Made by a program: the position numbers and the translations under genes. 64,000 nucleotides of DNA from Glebionis coronaria (taxonomy: Eukaryota; Streptophyta; Magnoliopsida; Asterales; Asteraceae). The notes beneath the pieces are model-generated. The model saw nothing but the letters and a program-made list of their open reading frames with translations. It was not told the DNA's origin and did no database searches. The DNA is taken from assembly GCA_025667525.1 (NCBI GenBank), contig CM046877.1, positions 30,825,255 to 30,889,254 on the forward strand. Reading direction: 5' to 3'. Below are positions 8,860-17,882 of this stretch, one piece after another. The first letter of the stretch is position 1. Every line of letters begins with the position of its first letter.

Positions 8860-11711
8860 GCCTTAGAAGACTTGGATTCATTTGGTTGTTCAACAAGAAC
8901 AGACTTGGTTCTCATAACAACCCCATTTTCATCCCTGTTTGAATGAAATTCCCAGTTAACCCCAATTGGTGTTGACAATGCCTTTGAAATATAATGAAAC
9001 CTGTTGCATGTCATAGAAATACCAGTAGAATTAGGGTTCTGGTCTTGTTTTGGTCTCCATGTTAAGCTAGTAGAAGCTTTAGACCTATTTCCCTGTGGTT
9101 GCAAATACCTAGGTTTGTCAGCGCTGAAATTTCTCTTGTCAGCGCCCCGATTGCTCTTATCAGTGTTGAACCTAGGGTTTGCTACAGGAACCCATTGCCT
9201 ATTTGACCAAGTATTTGACTTTTGAAAAGGTCTTAGGCCTTGTGTGTTAGACCCTCTAGAAAAGAATGGGGCTGGTCTAACAACTTGTGAACTTTTGTTC
9301 ACAAAGGTATTGGGTCTGACAGTGTTTGACCTATGTTGACTTTTATCAGCGCTGAAATGGTTCCTGTCAGCGTTGACATTGGAAGCGTTGACACATTTGT
9401 AGGCCAAATGTGAAAAGCTCCCACATGAGTAACAAGCTTTTCTAGACATAGTCTTAGGTCTAGAAGCAAAGAAGCCTGTCCCATGATTACTAACTTGGCT
9501 TTTTGGAGACCTAGTATTCCTATACATCTCTGCATACTTAACACTAGGTTTTCTAACAGCTTGTGGGCCAAGGTCAACAGCTTTGCCAGTGGTAGGGTGT
9601 GTGATCTTAATAGGTTTAGGATCATCAATTGGTTTTGTGATTGGTGTGGGCTCATTTGGACTTTCACACAACAACCCTCCCTTAACAAACAAAGTGTGGT
9701 TAGCTTTCTTCCACTCTTCTAGGTCAGTCAGCTTTTGCTGATATTCCTCAACTGGGGAAGTCACTCTAGGTGGAGGAATGAATTCCTCCTCTTGGCATTC
9801 TGGCAAGCCAGTCCAAGATAAGTCCTTTGATTGGACACCATAGAAATCCCCAGCTGGTGGTGGAACAACAGTATAATTATTCATCCCAATCCCACTCATA
9901 TCCTTAGAGTCTCTTTGTTTACTAACACACTCTCCTAGGGATTGTGTGGCCTTATCAAATCTCTGGATTTTAAGACTCACATTATCTTTATTTTTGTTAG
10001 CCTCCTCTAACTGAGCTATCAAATCAAGATTAACCCTATTTACTATATCTTGAACATCCTTACTCTGATGTAACTCATGTTTTAAGATATTTATTTGATC
10101 CTTTAAATCAAACTCCATTTTCTTATACTCAGATACTGTCTTTTCTGTTTGGGTAAGAGCAACTTGATAGTTAGATACTTTGCATCTTTCAGTACTTGCC
10201 TCATCTAATAATTTAACTATCTCTTGTTTTAATTTTTCAGTATTTAAACGACAACCCTTAGAACAGAAAGCATCATAATATACCTCATTATCTGATGAAG
10301 AGGAGGAGTGTGCCATGAGAGCATATTCAGCATGCTCTTCTTTAACCTCAGCAACCAAAGCTCTGTCCTCTTCCTCATTCTTAGCCATCCAGCTCCAATC
10401 CCATTCTCCAACACCATCAATTTGTTGAACAGCAACCATGGCCTTGGGATCTGGGTTCTTAATCATTTGGCTAGAAGGCTTCCCAGCATCAGATCTTCTT
10501 GGAGATCTACATTCCCTCATAAAGTGCCCCATCCTATGACAGTTGTAGCACTCCACCTTGGATTTATCAAATCCAGCAACATCCTTAGCATTAAAGGTCA
10601 TCTTCTTCTTGAACCTTTTATTGAACCTGTTTGCTCTTAAACTTACAAGAGCCATAGTCCACTTGATGTCCATCTCTTCCAATTGTTCATCACTTATCTG
10701 CTCAAGATCTTCATATGTGATCCTTGAATCACTGGGCAAAGAAGCAATGAATGCACACACAGTATCAAGATCAAAACCAGCAGGTTTAATTCTATCAGCG
10801 CCATGATTGTGTGTGTCAGCGCTTGAGTACAAAGCGTTGACAGGATATGATCCAGCGCTGACAGATTGACATCCAGCGCTGACACCTTGAGATCCAGTTG
10901 CTGAATGTCCATAGAAGTTCATGGAATCAAATTGGCCTTCACTTTGTGAGAAGAAGGCCATGTTGCTGCTGGAAGATTTGTTATCACTCTCCAATTGCCA
11001 TTCATTCTCCAACAGCCTTAACTTGTTGAAGATGTCATCAAACCTGGAAGTCTTGTGGGTGTTATTGACAAGAATAGATCTTGTCTCAATCTTCCATACA
11101 TCACCAAGGCTTTTGAGAAAAGTAGCATTCAATTCAGGGTCATCAATCTGTTTTCCCATGAAGGAAAGTTGACTTGTGATGTCAAGAAGTCTACTTCTCA
11201 CACTGCTGAGATTCTCATTAGGTTGAGCTTTAAAGACAACATACTCATGCAATAGTTGCTTCTTCTTTTCTTCTTTTGTATCAGCATTGCCACCATGTGC
11301 TACTTCAAGAGCTTCCCAAAGCTCTTTTGCAGACTCAAAACGTTTGTACTTGTGCTGATTCTCATGACCTAGAGCATGTTTCAAGATGTTTAAGATTTTC
11401 ATGTCCACCCTCTTCTTGGCTATATCTTCAACAGCAACAGCTCTCCCATCTTCAGGCTTTTCCACCTTATCAGATTCAGGACAATTAGGAACAGCTGTCC
11501 TTGTGGCAATAGCAGCAGTAATCTTTGCTGCTTTATCGAATGTGTTCCCATATTCGATAATTTCCCAAAGAGTGTAGTCATGAATAGCTATGTATTGCTC
11601 AAAATTGGACTTCCAAAGCTCAAAGATCCTGGCATCAAACATGGGAATTTTGATACTAGGGTTTGAGAAGTTGTTTTGTAGCAAAGCAGGAGGTTGATTT
11701 GTGCCAGACAT
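8838..11711 (-). CDS. gag: E1 Gag, 957 aa
   Basis: Nucleocapsid polyprotein of a SIRE-type copia element, longer than typical copia Gag. The N-terminal UBN2/retrotran_gag region covers about residues 10-250 (FELWKSNFEQYIAIHDYTLW; then AKELWEALEVAHGG). A motif-rich linker lies at about 275-305. A CCHC knuckle, CYNCHRMGHFMREC, is at about 387, a coiled-coil region at about 500-610 and a second, CYSCGSFSHLAYKC, at about 760, followed by more motif-rich linkers (NADRNHFSADK). The ATG lies about 95 nt inside the primer site. It ends [12 protein letters not shown]; a 3' splice-like tract ending in CAG lies just beyond at 8818-8837. Intact. Confidence 0.92.
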   Translation of the reverse strand: MSGTNQPPALLQNNFSNPSIKIPMFDARIFELWKSNFEQYIAIHDYTLWEIIEYGNTFDKAAKITAAIATRTAVPNCPESDKVEKPEDGRAVAVEDIAKKRVDMKILNILKHALGHENQHKYKRFESAKELWEALEVAHGGNADTKEEKKKQLLHEYVVFKAQPNENLSSVRSRLLDITSQLSFMGKQIDDPELNATFLKSLGDVWKIETRSILVNNTHKTSRFDDIFNKLRLLENEWQLESDNKSSSSNMAFFSQSEGQFDSMNFYGHSATGSQGVSAGCQSVSAGSYPVNALYSSADTHNHGADRIKPAGFDLDTVCAFIASLPSDSRITYEDLEQISDEQLEEMDIKWTMALVSLRANRFNKRFKKKMTFNAKDVAGFDKSKVECYNCHRMGHFMRECRSPRRSDAGKPSSQMIKNPDPKAMVAVQQIDGVGEWDWSWMAKNEEEDRALVAEVKEEHAEYALMAHSSSSSDNEVYYDAFCSKGCRLNTEKLKQEIVKLLDEASTERCKVSNYQVALTQTEKTVSEYKKMEFDLKDQINILKHELHQSKDVQDIVNRVNLDLIAQLEEANKNKDNVSLKIQRFDKATQSLGECVSKQRDSKDMSGIGMNNYTVVPPPAGDFYGVQSKDLSWTGLPECQEEEFIPPPRVTSPVEEYQQKLTDLEEWKKANHTLFVKGGLLCESPNEPTPITKPIDDPKPIKITHPTTGKAVDLGPQAVRKPSVKYAEMYRNTRSPKSQVSNHGTGFFASRPKTMSRKACYSCGSFSHLAYKCVNASNVNADRNHFSADKSQHRSNTVRPNTFVNKSSQVVRPAPFFSRGSNTQGLRPFQKSNTWSNRQWVPVANPRFNTDKSNRGADKRNFSADKPRYLQPQGNRSKASTSLTWRPKQDQNPNSTGISMTCNRFHYISKALSTPIGVNWEFHSNRDENGVVMRTKSVLVEQPNESKSSKAWVPKEN

Positions 11712-11803
11712 GATGTTTTTAGGGTTTTGAGAATTTTAGGGTTTTTAGGGTTTTTGGTGTTTTAGGGTTCTGCGTTACTTAAAGATCAAAAGTTTCTCAA
11801 CAA

Positions 11804-11815
11804 GCTCTGATACCA
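11804..11815 (-). other. E1 primer binding site (tRNA-iMet)
   Basis: Sense TGGTATCAGAGC, complementary to the 3' end of plant initiator tRNA-Met, two bases inside the 5' LTR. Confidence 0.9.
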
Positions 11816-11817
11816 CT

Positions 11818-12338
11818 TGTTGATCCCAAACTTAGATCGATTAGCTTTGTGTATACGAGATTAGATCAAGTATAACACGTAGAGAAACCTTTGCTTATGA
11901 ATAAAGTAACAAAGTGTTATGCGGAATTAACACTTGATCTAAAACACAATGATGTTAAACAAACTTTCACTTGTATTAGAATAATCGTGTTGATTACAAT
12001 GAAAGGTTTAACTTGCGAATACTATGAAAACTGATATTAAACATTAACCTAAAAGATCTTCTTTTATAGAACAAGAAGTCTTGTACAATAAGCTACGAAT
12101 CAACTATTCTAGGTAAAGATAAACATAGAAAATACATTGTCGTTTCTATCCTTACTAGAAGTAATCTAGAATATAATAAACGTGTAGCTCACATCTTCCA
12201 TCAGTGCTTGTCTTCAATCTGTCAACGCTTGACTTTAACTTGTCAACGCTTATGCTGTCAGCGCTCACTTTACTCTTGTCAACGCTTAAGTTGTTCTTGT
12301 CAGCGTTCAAGTGTTCTGGCCTAAATTTATTCCCAACA
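11818..12338 (-). repeat. E1 5' LTR
   Basis: 521 bp, matches 322-842 by eye. Carries the TATA box at 12061-12068 and five motif copies at 12220-12307 in U3. Confidence 0.95.
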
Positions 12339-12343
12339 CTGGT
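12339..12343. repeat. Target-site duplication of E1, right copy (CTGGT)
   Basis: Identical to 317-321. Confidence 0.9.
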
Positions 12344-13934
12344 TTCACTTTAGATGCGGGTTCTTTGATTGTAATCCCCTTCTGAGTTGGTTGCTTTCTG
12401 TTCTTCCTAACAAAAGTTTGAGTAATATTCTTTGCAGGGGAATGACTTACAACAGTGGGATCAGCAATAGTAGGGGAAACTTTTGAAGCAGAGCTTCTTC
12501 TGGATTACCCATGGTGAGCAATGTTTGAGCAATATCTTTGGTTACCCTTGTCACTTCCCTTATCAGCACTTCCTTTCTCCATCCCTTTCTCAGCACTTGC
12601 TATCTTTCCATGTACACCACAAGGATATGAATAGTACTGAGTAGACTCTTCTGTATTTGGAACTTCCTCCCCTTTGGAAGCATCCTCATCTGTTGATATA
12701 ATCAGTCTGGGCTTTCTCCTCCCCTCAAGAGTAGCAAGTCTGGTTTCCAAGTTATTGATAACCAGGCCTTGCTTTTTGACATCTTGTACCAGTTGTGCAT
12801 TCTGCCTTTTCAGACTCATACACATTTTCGTCAATTCCAAATTAGTCAAAGGTTTCATACTGCTCTCAATCCTAGAAGAGGATTTCTCTCTTTTTTGGAT
12901 ATCATGGAGTGAGGGAGAGGACTTACTGATGGTGTCACTGTCCTGCTCACCCCTTGAGGATGAGACAGTAGTGGCAGCCAAACCCTCAGGTTGCTCCAAA
13001 CCCTTGGAGACTCTCCTCTCTGCTGCTTGTGAAGATTCACCAGGCAATGGAGACCTGGAAAACCTGGATTTAGATCGCCTTTCATGTTGTGGATCAGTAG
13101 GGGGTAAAGGACTAGCAGGGTGTAGGTTCTTGGCAGGGGAATCAGAAGGTTGGTGTTTAGCTGTTTGATTCTTGGCTTCTTCCCGTCTGATTTGGTTCAT
13201 CATAATTGAAGTGAGTGGAATGGTTTTGCCAGAAAACAGGGGTGATGGTGCAAGAAGTGTGGTGAATAGTTTGGTGGTATGTTTGGTTGCTGAAAAATAG
13301 TTTTTGTGTTTAATTGGATCATGATCACTCATATTCAGCAGAAGTTCTATAAACCTTGGGTACATACAAAATTTTGAGTTGCTTGAAACGTTTTTAACCA
13401 TTCCTTTAAAAATCATTTGAGAAAAACAATACTTCCTCCCTGTTGCAAAGCAGATCAGGGCAGAAGCCATCTCACTACCAAACTCATTAAAAGCAGTGGT
13501 TTTTGGTGACAAACATTGCAAAATTGTATGAATCAAATACTTCCAATGAGGGGCAAACTAGCCTTTAGCAAACTTACATTTTTGGTTTTTAGAAAGTTTG
13601 TACCCCATTTTAACAAGACCTGCAAAGATTCAGCCTCAGAAAAGTTGGTTATCCCATCCTCATCATCAAGAAGAAGATTCTCCCTGATGGAGGCAAGTGT
13701 AATCACCTTGGGATGACCATCAACAGTGCTTTGAATTGTAACCTCTCCATTCACTGTTTTGGTCATGGACTTAGACCAGAACTACTGAATGTGTGAGGTA
13801 TAGATTCGAGGATTGATGAGAAGGGCCACTCTAAAGTATGATGACTTTAGAAAGGCCACATCATCAGCAAACTCTGCTGGTTCATCATGTAACAAAGCGA
13901 TTTGGTTATGATTAGCAGCAATTTTGAGAGTCAT
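12344..13934 (-). pseudogene. E2 extra 3' ORF, N-terminal and middle part, broken
   Basis: Homologue of the E1 ORF at 895-3963, with matching blocks for the N-terminal domain (HPKVITLASIRENLLLDDED), the middle block (HTILQCLSPKTTAFNEFGSE, ICFATGRKYCFSQMIFKGM) and the coiled coil (MSLKRQNAQLVQDVKKQGL). The ATG is at 13934. Damage includes an in-frame TAG near 13780, a frame change near 13560-13620 and a stop at 12505, after which the frame opens again towards 12344. The DSPAKNL and HSPAKN linkers are encoded by the E2 motif. It continues at 1-321. Not expressible as one protein. Confidence 0.85.
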
Positions 13935-14031
13935 GATAAAGTTTGAAAATAGTTTGAAGGTTTATAAAGGTAAGAGGTAGGTGGGATTAAGTAGAGAGAG
14001 AGAGATGGACCTGCTGGTGAAGGGAATTAAG

Positions 14032-14063
14032 TTTTTATAGGCGAATTGAAGAGCTGTGATTGG
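14032..14063 (-). promoter_or_regulatory. Putative internal promoter of E2 extra ORF
   Basis: Sense CCAATCAC (14063-14056), 14 nt, then CCTATAAAAA (TATA from 14039), 105 nt upstream of the ATG at 13934. Layout matches E1 4061-4092. Confidence 0.6.
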
Positions 14064-14474
14064 ACCAAAATTTTCAAATTGCAAAAATATCAAAGATAAA
14101 TCTTGATAAAAAAAGTAATTTATTTGAAATAATAAAGAAAAGATTACCAATCAGCGAAGAAAGCGCCTTAAATATCTTTTAAAAACAATAAAATATTCCC
14201 TAACCAAAATTTGTGCAAGCAGGCCCAACGGCTATGAACAGGGTAACGGTATTGTCGGTCAACGGTCAAACAGGGGAATGTTATGATAGCAGGGGAATGA
14301 AAAGATGAAAGCAGGGGAAACTTTCCTAGGGGTATTGGACTAGTCATGGAGAGACTAATGCTAACTAGCTCTGCTCTAATGCACACACTTGTATACACAA
14401 GATAGATACATAGAAACTCAAGAGTCCTCTATTCAGCAACAGTCTCAGTACAAAAAGTCAATACATAAGTCACC
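14064..14474. other. E2 spacer joining gag directly to the 3' ORF region
   Basis: Non-coding. 14360-14440 resembles the post-pol spacer of E1 (about 4450-4520), so the pol deletion junction lies near 14440-14475. Holds three copies of the E2 motif at 14270-14318. Confidence 0.65.
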
Positions 14475-17038
14475 CTACACCAGGTTAACCCAAGAAAACA
14501 TGCATACCCCAGTTTTAGCAGGGGAATCCCTATGCTTAGCAGAGGGAACCCATCTTTTGTTTTGGCCTCTATTCATGTGTTGGTAAGGTCTAGAGCCAGA
14601 TCTATATGCATTATAAGGTGTTGGGATGGTCACAGAAGTGCTGGCCTTTGTGTGAACATCATTCTCCTTTCTAAGTGCAGGAACAACATATTTGTCAGTC
14701 ACCCTGTTTCTCAAGGCAGGGGCAACATGCTTGGCAGGGGAAAAGGATTTTGTCCCTGCATTTAGAAGAATGGTTTTAGGTTGCATATCCTTTAAGGGAT
14801 TTGCAGCCACCATCTCCATTGGTGCCTTACACTCTTGATAAGTGTGCTCAAAGCTGCCACATGTGAAGCAGGGCTTGGTGTTAATCACAAAGTCTTCTCC
14901 TAATTGATGAGACTTTTGGTCATTCCAATTTCTTTGATTACCTCTGACATTCCTGTACATACCAACATATTTAATGGTGGACTTAGGGGACTGTGATTTG
15001 GTCTTAGATTTGGGAGAGCTACTCTTAGAACTAGAATCACTACCAAAAATTCATTCTCTTGAAAAGGGTTATCAATTTTCCACTGTTTTAAAGCAACCTG
15101 TTCCTTTTCAAAATCCCTAATAACACTAGTTTTTACTAGAGACTCTTCAGTATCAAGATTATTAGGTATATAAGCACTCAAGTCAAACTCAATGTCATCT
15201 TGTTTTTGAAAACAAGGGAGACCAGTCCAGGACAGGTCTTTTCTAGGAAAAGGTACATGGATGTTGGCAGGGGGTGGTGGTATGATAGCATGCTCATTTT
15301 TAATCCCAAACCCTGTTTTGTCCGTAGGAGATTGACCAATTTCAACTGCTTTGGTTAAATCTTTTGAATCTTTTCCAAGTTTTTCAACAGTTTCCTCATC
15401 TATCGTTTTGTTAGTTTTAAAAATTTCAAGTTCAGCAGTCAATTCCTTTATAGATTGGTTATTCTCCTTGGCATCTCTTTCTAGAATCACAATGTGATCC
15501 CTATAATCACTTTCTCTTTGCTTAAACTCTCTTATGGTGGACTCTAACTATTCTAAAGCACGTCTATAATTATCAAGATCATTATCACAATTGATATAGT
15601 CAGCTTTTACCTTTCTGATTTGATCATTCAAAGACTCAGTATTTTTCCTACAAGCTTTAGTACAATATGAATCATCATATACCTCATTGTCAGAGTTGGA
15701 ACTTGACATGGCCATAAGTGCAAAGTCTTCTTCTTTTTCCTCAGCAATCAAAGCTTGATTTCTTTCCACATTCTCTGTCATAGTACTCCAGTCCCATCCA
15801 CTTGCTCCATCTATCCCCTGCATGGCTACCATGGCTTTAGCACCAGAATCATCATCTCTTGTTTCCTTTTTGTAGCTGTTTCCAGTCTTAGGTCCTCTGC
15901 ATTCCCTAGCAAAATGACCCTTCTTGCCACAGTTGTAGCATTCAACTTTTGTTTTATCAAACCCAGCCACATCAGAGGGATTGATTGAGATCTTCTTCCC
16001 ATACTTCTTGTAGAACCTATTGGCTCTCATACTGAGTAGAGCCATATTCCACTTGATATCCATTTCTTCTAGCCCTTGCTTACTGATTTGACTTAGATCT
16101 TCATGTAACACAGTAGATCCTTGTGGCCCTTGAGATGCTATAAAAGCACAAGCAGTATCAAGGCTGAATGTAGTTGGTCTTTCTTCATCATAAGATGATC
16201 CAGACCTGGTAGCAGGGGAATAAGCAGCAGGGGCTACTTCAATACCACTGTTTTTGGAGATTCCACTGCTTTGTGATATGAATGCCATGTTAGCAGGGAA
16301 ATCAGTGGATCCACTTGAGTTGGTGGGAATCGTTACTTTTGACTTCATCTCATTGACAACAGGTTCTAAAACTTTTAAGTTATTGTATATGTCATCAATG
16401 TTCTTGTTGTCCAAGTCATCCTTATTCTGCCAAATTGCCTTATAGACAAACCATTCTTTCTAGAGGCTGTTAAGAAACCTGGTGTTCACCTGCTCTTTTG
16501 ACACCTCGATATCAAAGAATTCCAACTGGGCTACCATATCTTGACGCCTATTGTAAATAGCTTCAATTGATTCATCACCAATTGCTTTGAAAGAAGCAAA
16601 ATCATCCAGCATTTGATTCTTCTTCTTCTTCTTTGTGGCTTCATTTCCTCCAAAGGTTGTGCCTATGGCTTCCCATAGTTCCTTAGCTGTTTTGTATTTT
16701 CTGAATCTGAGTTGATGTCTATCAGGTAGAGCCAACAGCAATGAGCTGTGAGCCCTGACATCATGCCTTCTAGCCAGTATTTCCTTATCACACAGAGCAG
16801 CAGATTTCTTCTTGTCCTTACCTTTGGAACTTTCACCTTTTTCTTCTTCCTTGCCCTCTTCAACTGCTAACATTTTGTTGAATTGATCACCAAATTCTAT
16901 GATCTCCTAGAGAACATAGTGTTCCATTTTTAGGTATTGTTGGATTCTGAATTCCCATAATTCAAAGTTTTCAGGATCCAACATAGGTAACTTGAGGTTA
17001 TTGTGGTTGTTGCTGTTTGAGGATGAGTCTGAAGACAT
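14475..17038 (-). pseudogene. gag: E2 gag, broken
   Basis: Starts at ATG 17038 with a SIRE-type Gag (LPMLDPENFELWEFRIQQYL). Recognisable blocks are AKELWEAIGTTFGGNEATKK, the CCHC knuckle CYNCGKKGHFARECR (near 15900-15940), a coiled coil, and a second knuckle CFTCGSFEHTYQEC (near 14845). Disruptions include in-frame stops near 16908, 16460 and 15548 and a frame change near 15050. Linkers built of the element motif read as Ser-Pro-Ala (YSPATRSG, FSPAKHV, DSPAKTG), where E1 has Ala-Asp linkers. Pol does not follow. Confidence 0.88.
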
Positions 17039-17086
17039 GTTTGCTATGAGGGTTTTGTTCTTGATTTAGACAAAGTTTCTCAACAA

Positions 17087-17098
17087 GCTCTGATACCA
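17087..17098 (-). other. E2 primer binding site (tRNA-iMet)
   Basis: Sense TGGTATCAGAGC two bases inside the LTR. Confidence 0.9.
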
Positions 17099-17100
17099 CT

Positions 17101-17623
17101 TGTTGATCCCAAAGTCAGATCTTAAACCTTAATAGCTTGTTTAAGGGTTGTGATAGAGAGAAAGAATTCAATCTAACACTAGAGAAACTTTGCAAAGCAA
17201 AGTAACTAAACAAGATGCGGAATATAATGTTTAGCACAAGAACAATATGATTGGAACGTTGAACTTTAATATATCAATGATATACGAATACCCTAAAATG
17301 GTATTAGGGTTTACAAAACCTTAAAGTATGACAATGAAAGACAAATGAGAAAGACACACATTGCATGCTAACCTAGTGAGTCCTTTTATAGCCACAAGAA
17401 CTCACGTACAAGATCACTACTAACAAACTTGGAAAGTATTAAGGAATAATAACTGAAACGCGTAAAAATCTATTCCTTGTTTATCTCTGATAGCAGGGCC
17501 TTTGACTTTAGCAGGGGAACCAATCCCCCTGCCTTTGTTATTTAGCAGGGGGAACTTACTCTAGCAGGAGTACGAATAATCAACTAGCAGGGGTAACAAA
17601 TAAGCATAGATTTATTCCCAACA
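17101..17623 (-). repeat. E2 5' LTR
   Basis: 523 bp, ends TGTTGATCCC and TTCCCAACA like E1, but the middle differs. Sense TATA box (TATAAAAG) at 17383-17390. Six motif copies lie in U3 at 17490-17595. Confidence 0.88.
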
Positions 17624-17882
17624 GTATTTGCGTTTCATGTTTCCAAACGACAGGTACCCAATGACAGACTTGAGCATGGAGAAGAATGGGAGCTACCTTA
17701 TACTTCTTTTCCTTTTGCACTTCATTTACTTTATGCATGTTTTGAGTTTTTGTTTGGGGCCGATGTTTGATTCCGGTTTTTCTTTATGGTCATTTATGTT
17801 TTTAAGACATATTACCTTGCATGCTTTGATGATACGCCATAATTATCATGTAACGGTCCACTTATCAAAGTGGGGTGTTACA
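17624..17882 (+). mobile_element. G0: 3' end fragment of a Tekay-type gypsy LTR
   Basis: Resembles the last 260-300 bp of the G1 and G2 LTRs: an ACGACAGGTACC block, the CCGATGTTTGATTCCGGT block, the TAACGGTCCACTTATC block and the end GGGGTGTTACA. No primer site follows; E3 gag sequence follows instead, so this is the 3' LTR or a solo LTR. E2 is inserted in it; the rest lies left of the window. Confidence 0.75.

Larger units (their letters stand above)
724..12308 (-). repeat. Dispersed E1 motif (sense AAGCGYTGACA), about 45 copies
   Basis: Clusters counted by eye on the plus strand as TGTCARCGCT or near variants: 724-811 (5), 2278-2380 (5), 3026-3080 (3), 4242-4365 (6), 5005-5125 (5), 7097-7203 (7), 9117-9170 (3), 9344-9394 (3), 10793-10885 (5, both orientations), 12220-12307 (5). 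They sit in LTRs, spacers and protein linkers, where sense copies are mostly read as Ala-Asp. Catalytic domains are free of them. Confidence 0.85.
322..12338 (-). mobile_element. E1: young SIRE-like Ty1/copia retrotransposon
   Basis: A 12,017-bp element bounded by two 521-bp LTRs that look identical and by a CTGGT target duplication. The sense strand is minus: tRNA-iMet primer site beside the right LTR, polypurine tract beside the left LTR. Gene order is gag, protease-integrase, RT-RNase H (copia order), then a 1.25-kb spacer and a large extra ORF before the 3' LTR, as in the SIRE/Maximus lineage. Gag and the extra ORF are intact, RT-RNase H is open, and the only break seen in pol is a one-base shift in integrase. 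Identical LTRs mean very recent insertion. It lies inside the 3' ORF of E2. Confidence 0.95.
12431..17595 (-). repeat. Dispersed E2 motif (plus-strand TAGCAGGGGAA), about 20 copies
   Basis: Copies or near copies at about 12433, 12470, 13113, 13131, 14270, 14287, 14310, 14515, 14713, 14732, 15266, 16209, 16226, 16285, and six in the LTR at 17490-17595. They sit in the same kinds of places as the E1 motif: U3, spacer before the 3' ORF, and gag and ORF linkers. The motif sequence is entirely different. Confidence 0.8.
12339..17623 (-). mobile_element. E2: copia element related to E1 but lacking pol (right part; left part at 1-321)
   Basis: Sense is minus. It has a 5' LTR at 17101-17623, a tRNA-iMet primer site, gag at 17038-14475, then directly a spacer and an extra 3' ORF like those of E1. 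No protease, integrase or RT is present between gag and the ORF, although E1 has about 3.6 kb there. Coding parts carry several stops and frameshifts, so it is older than E1. The 3' LTR lies left of the window. Confidence 0.85.
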
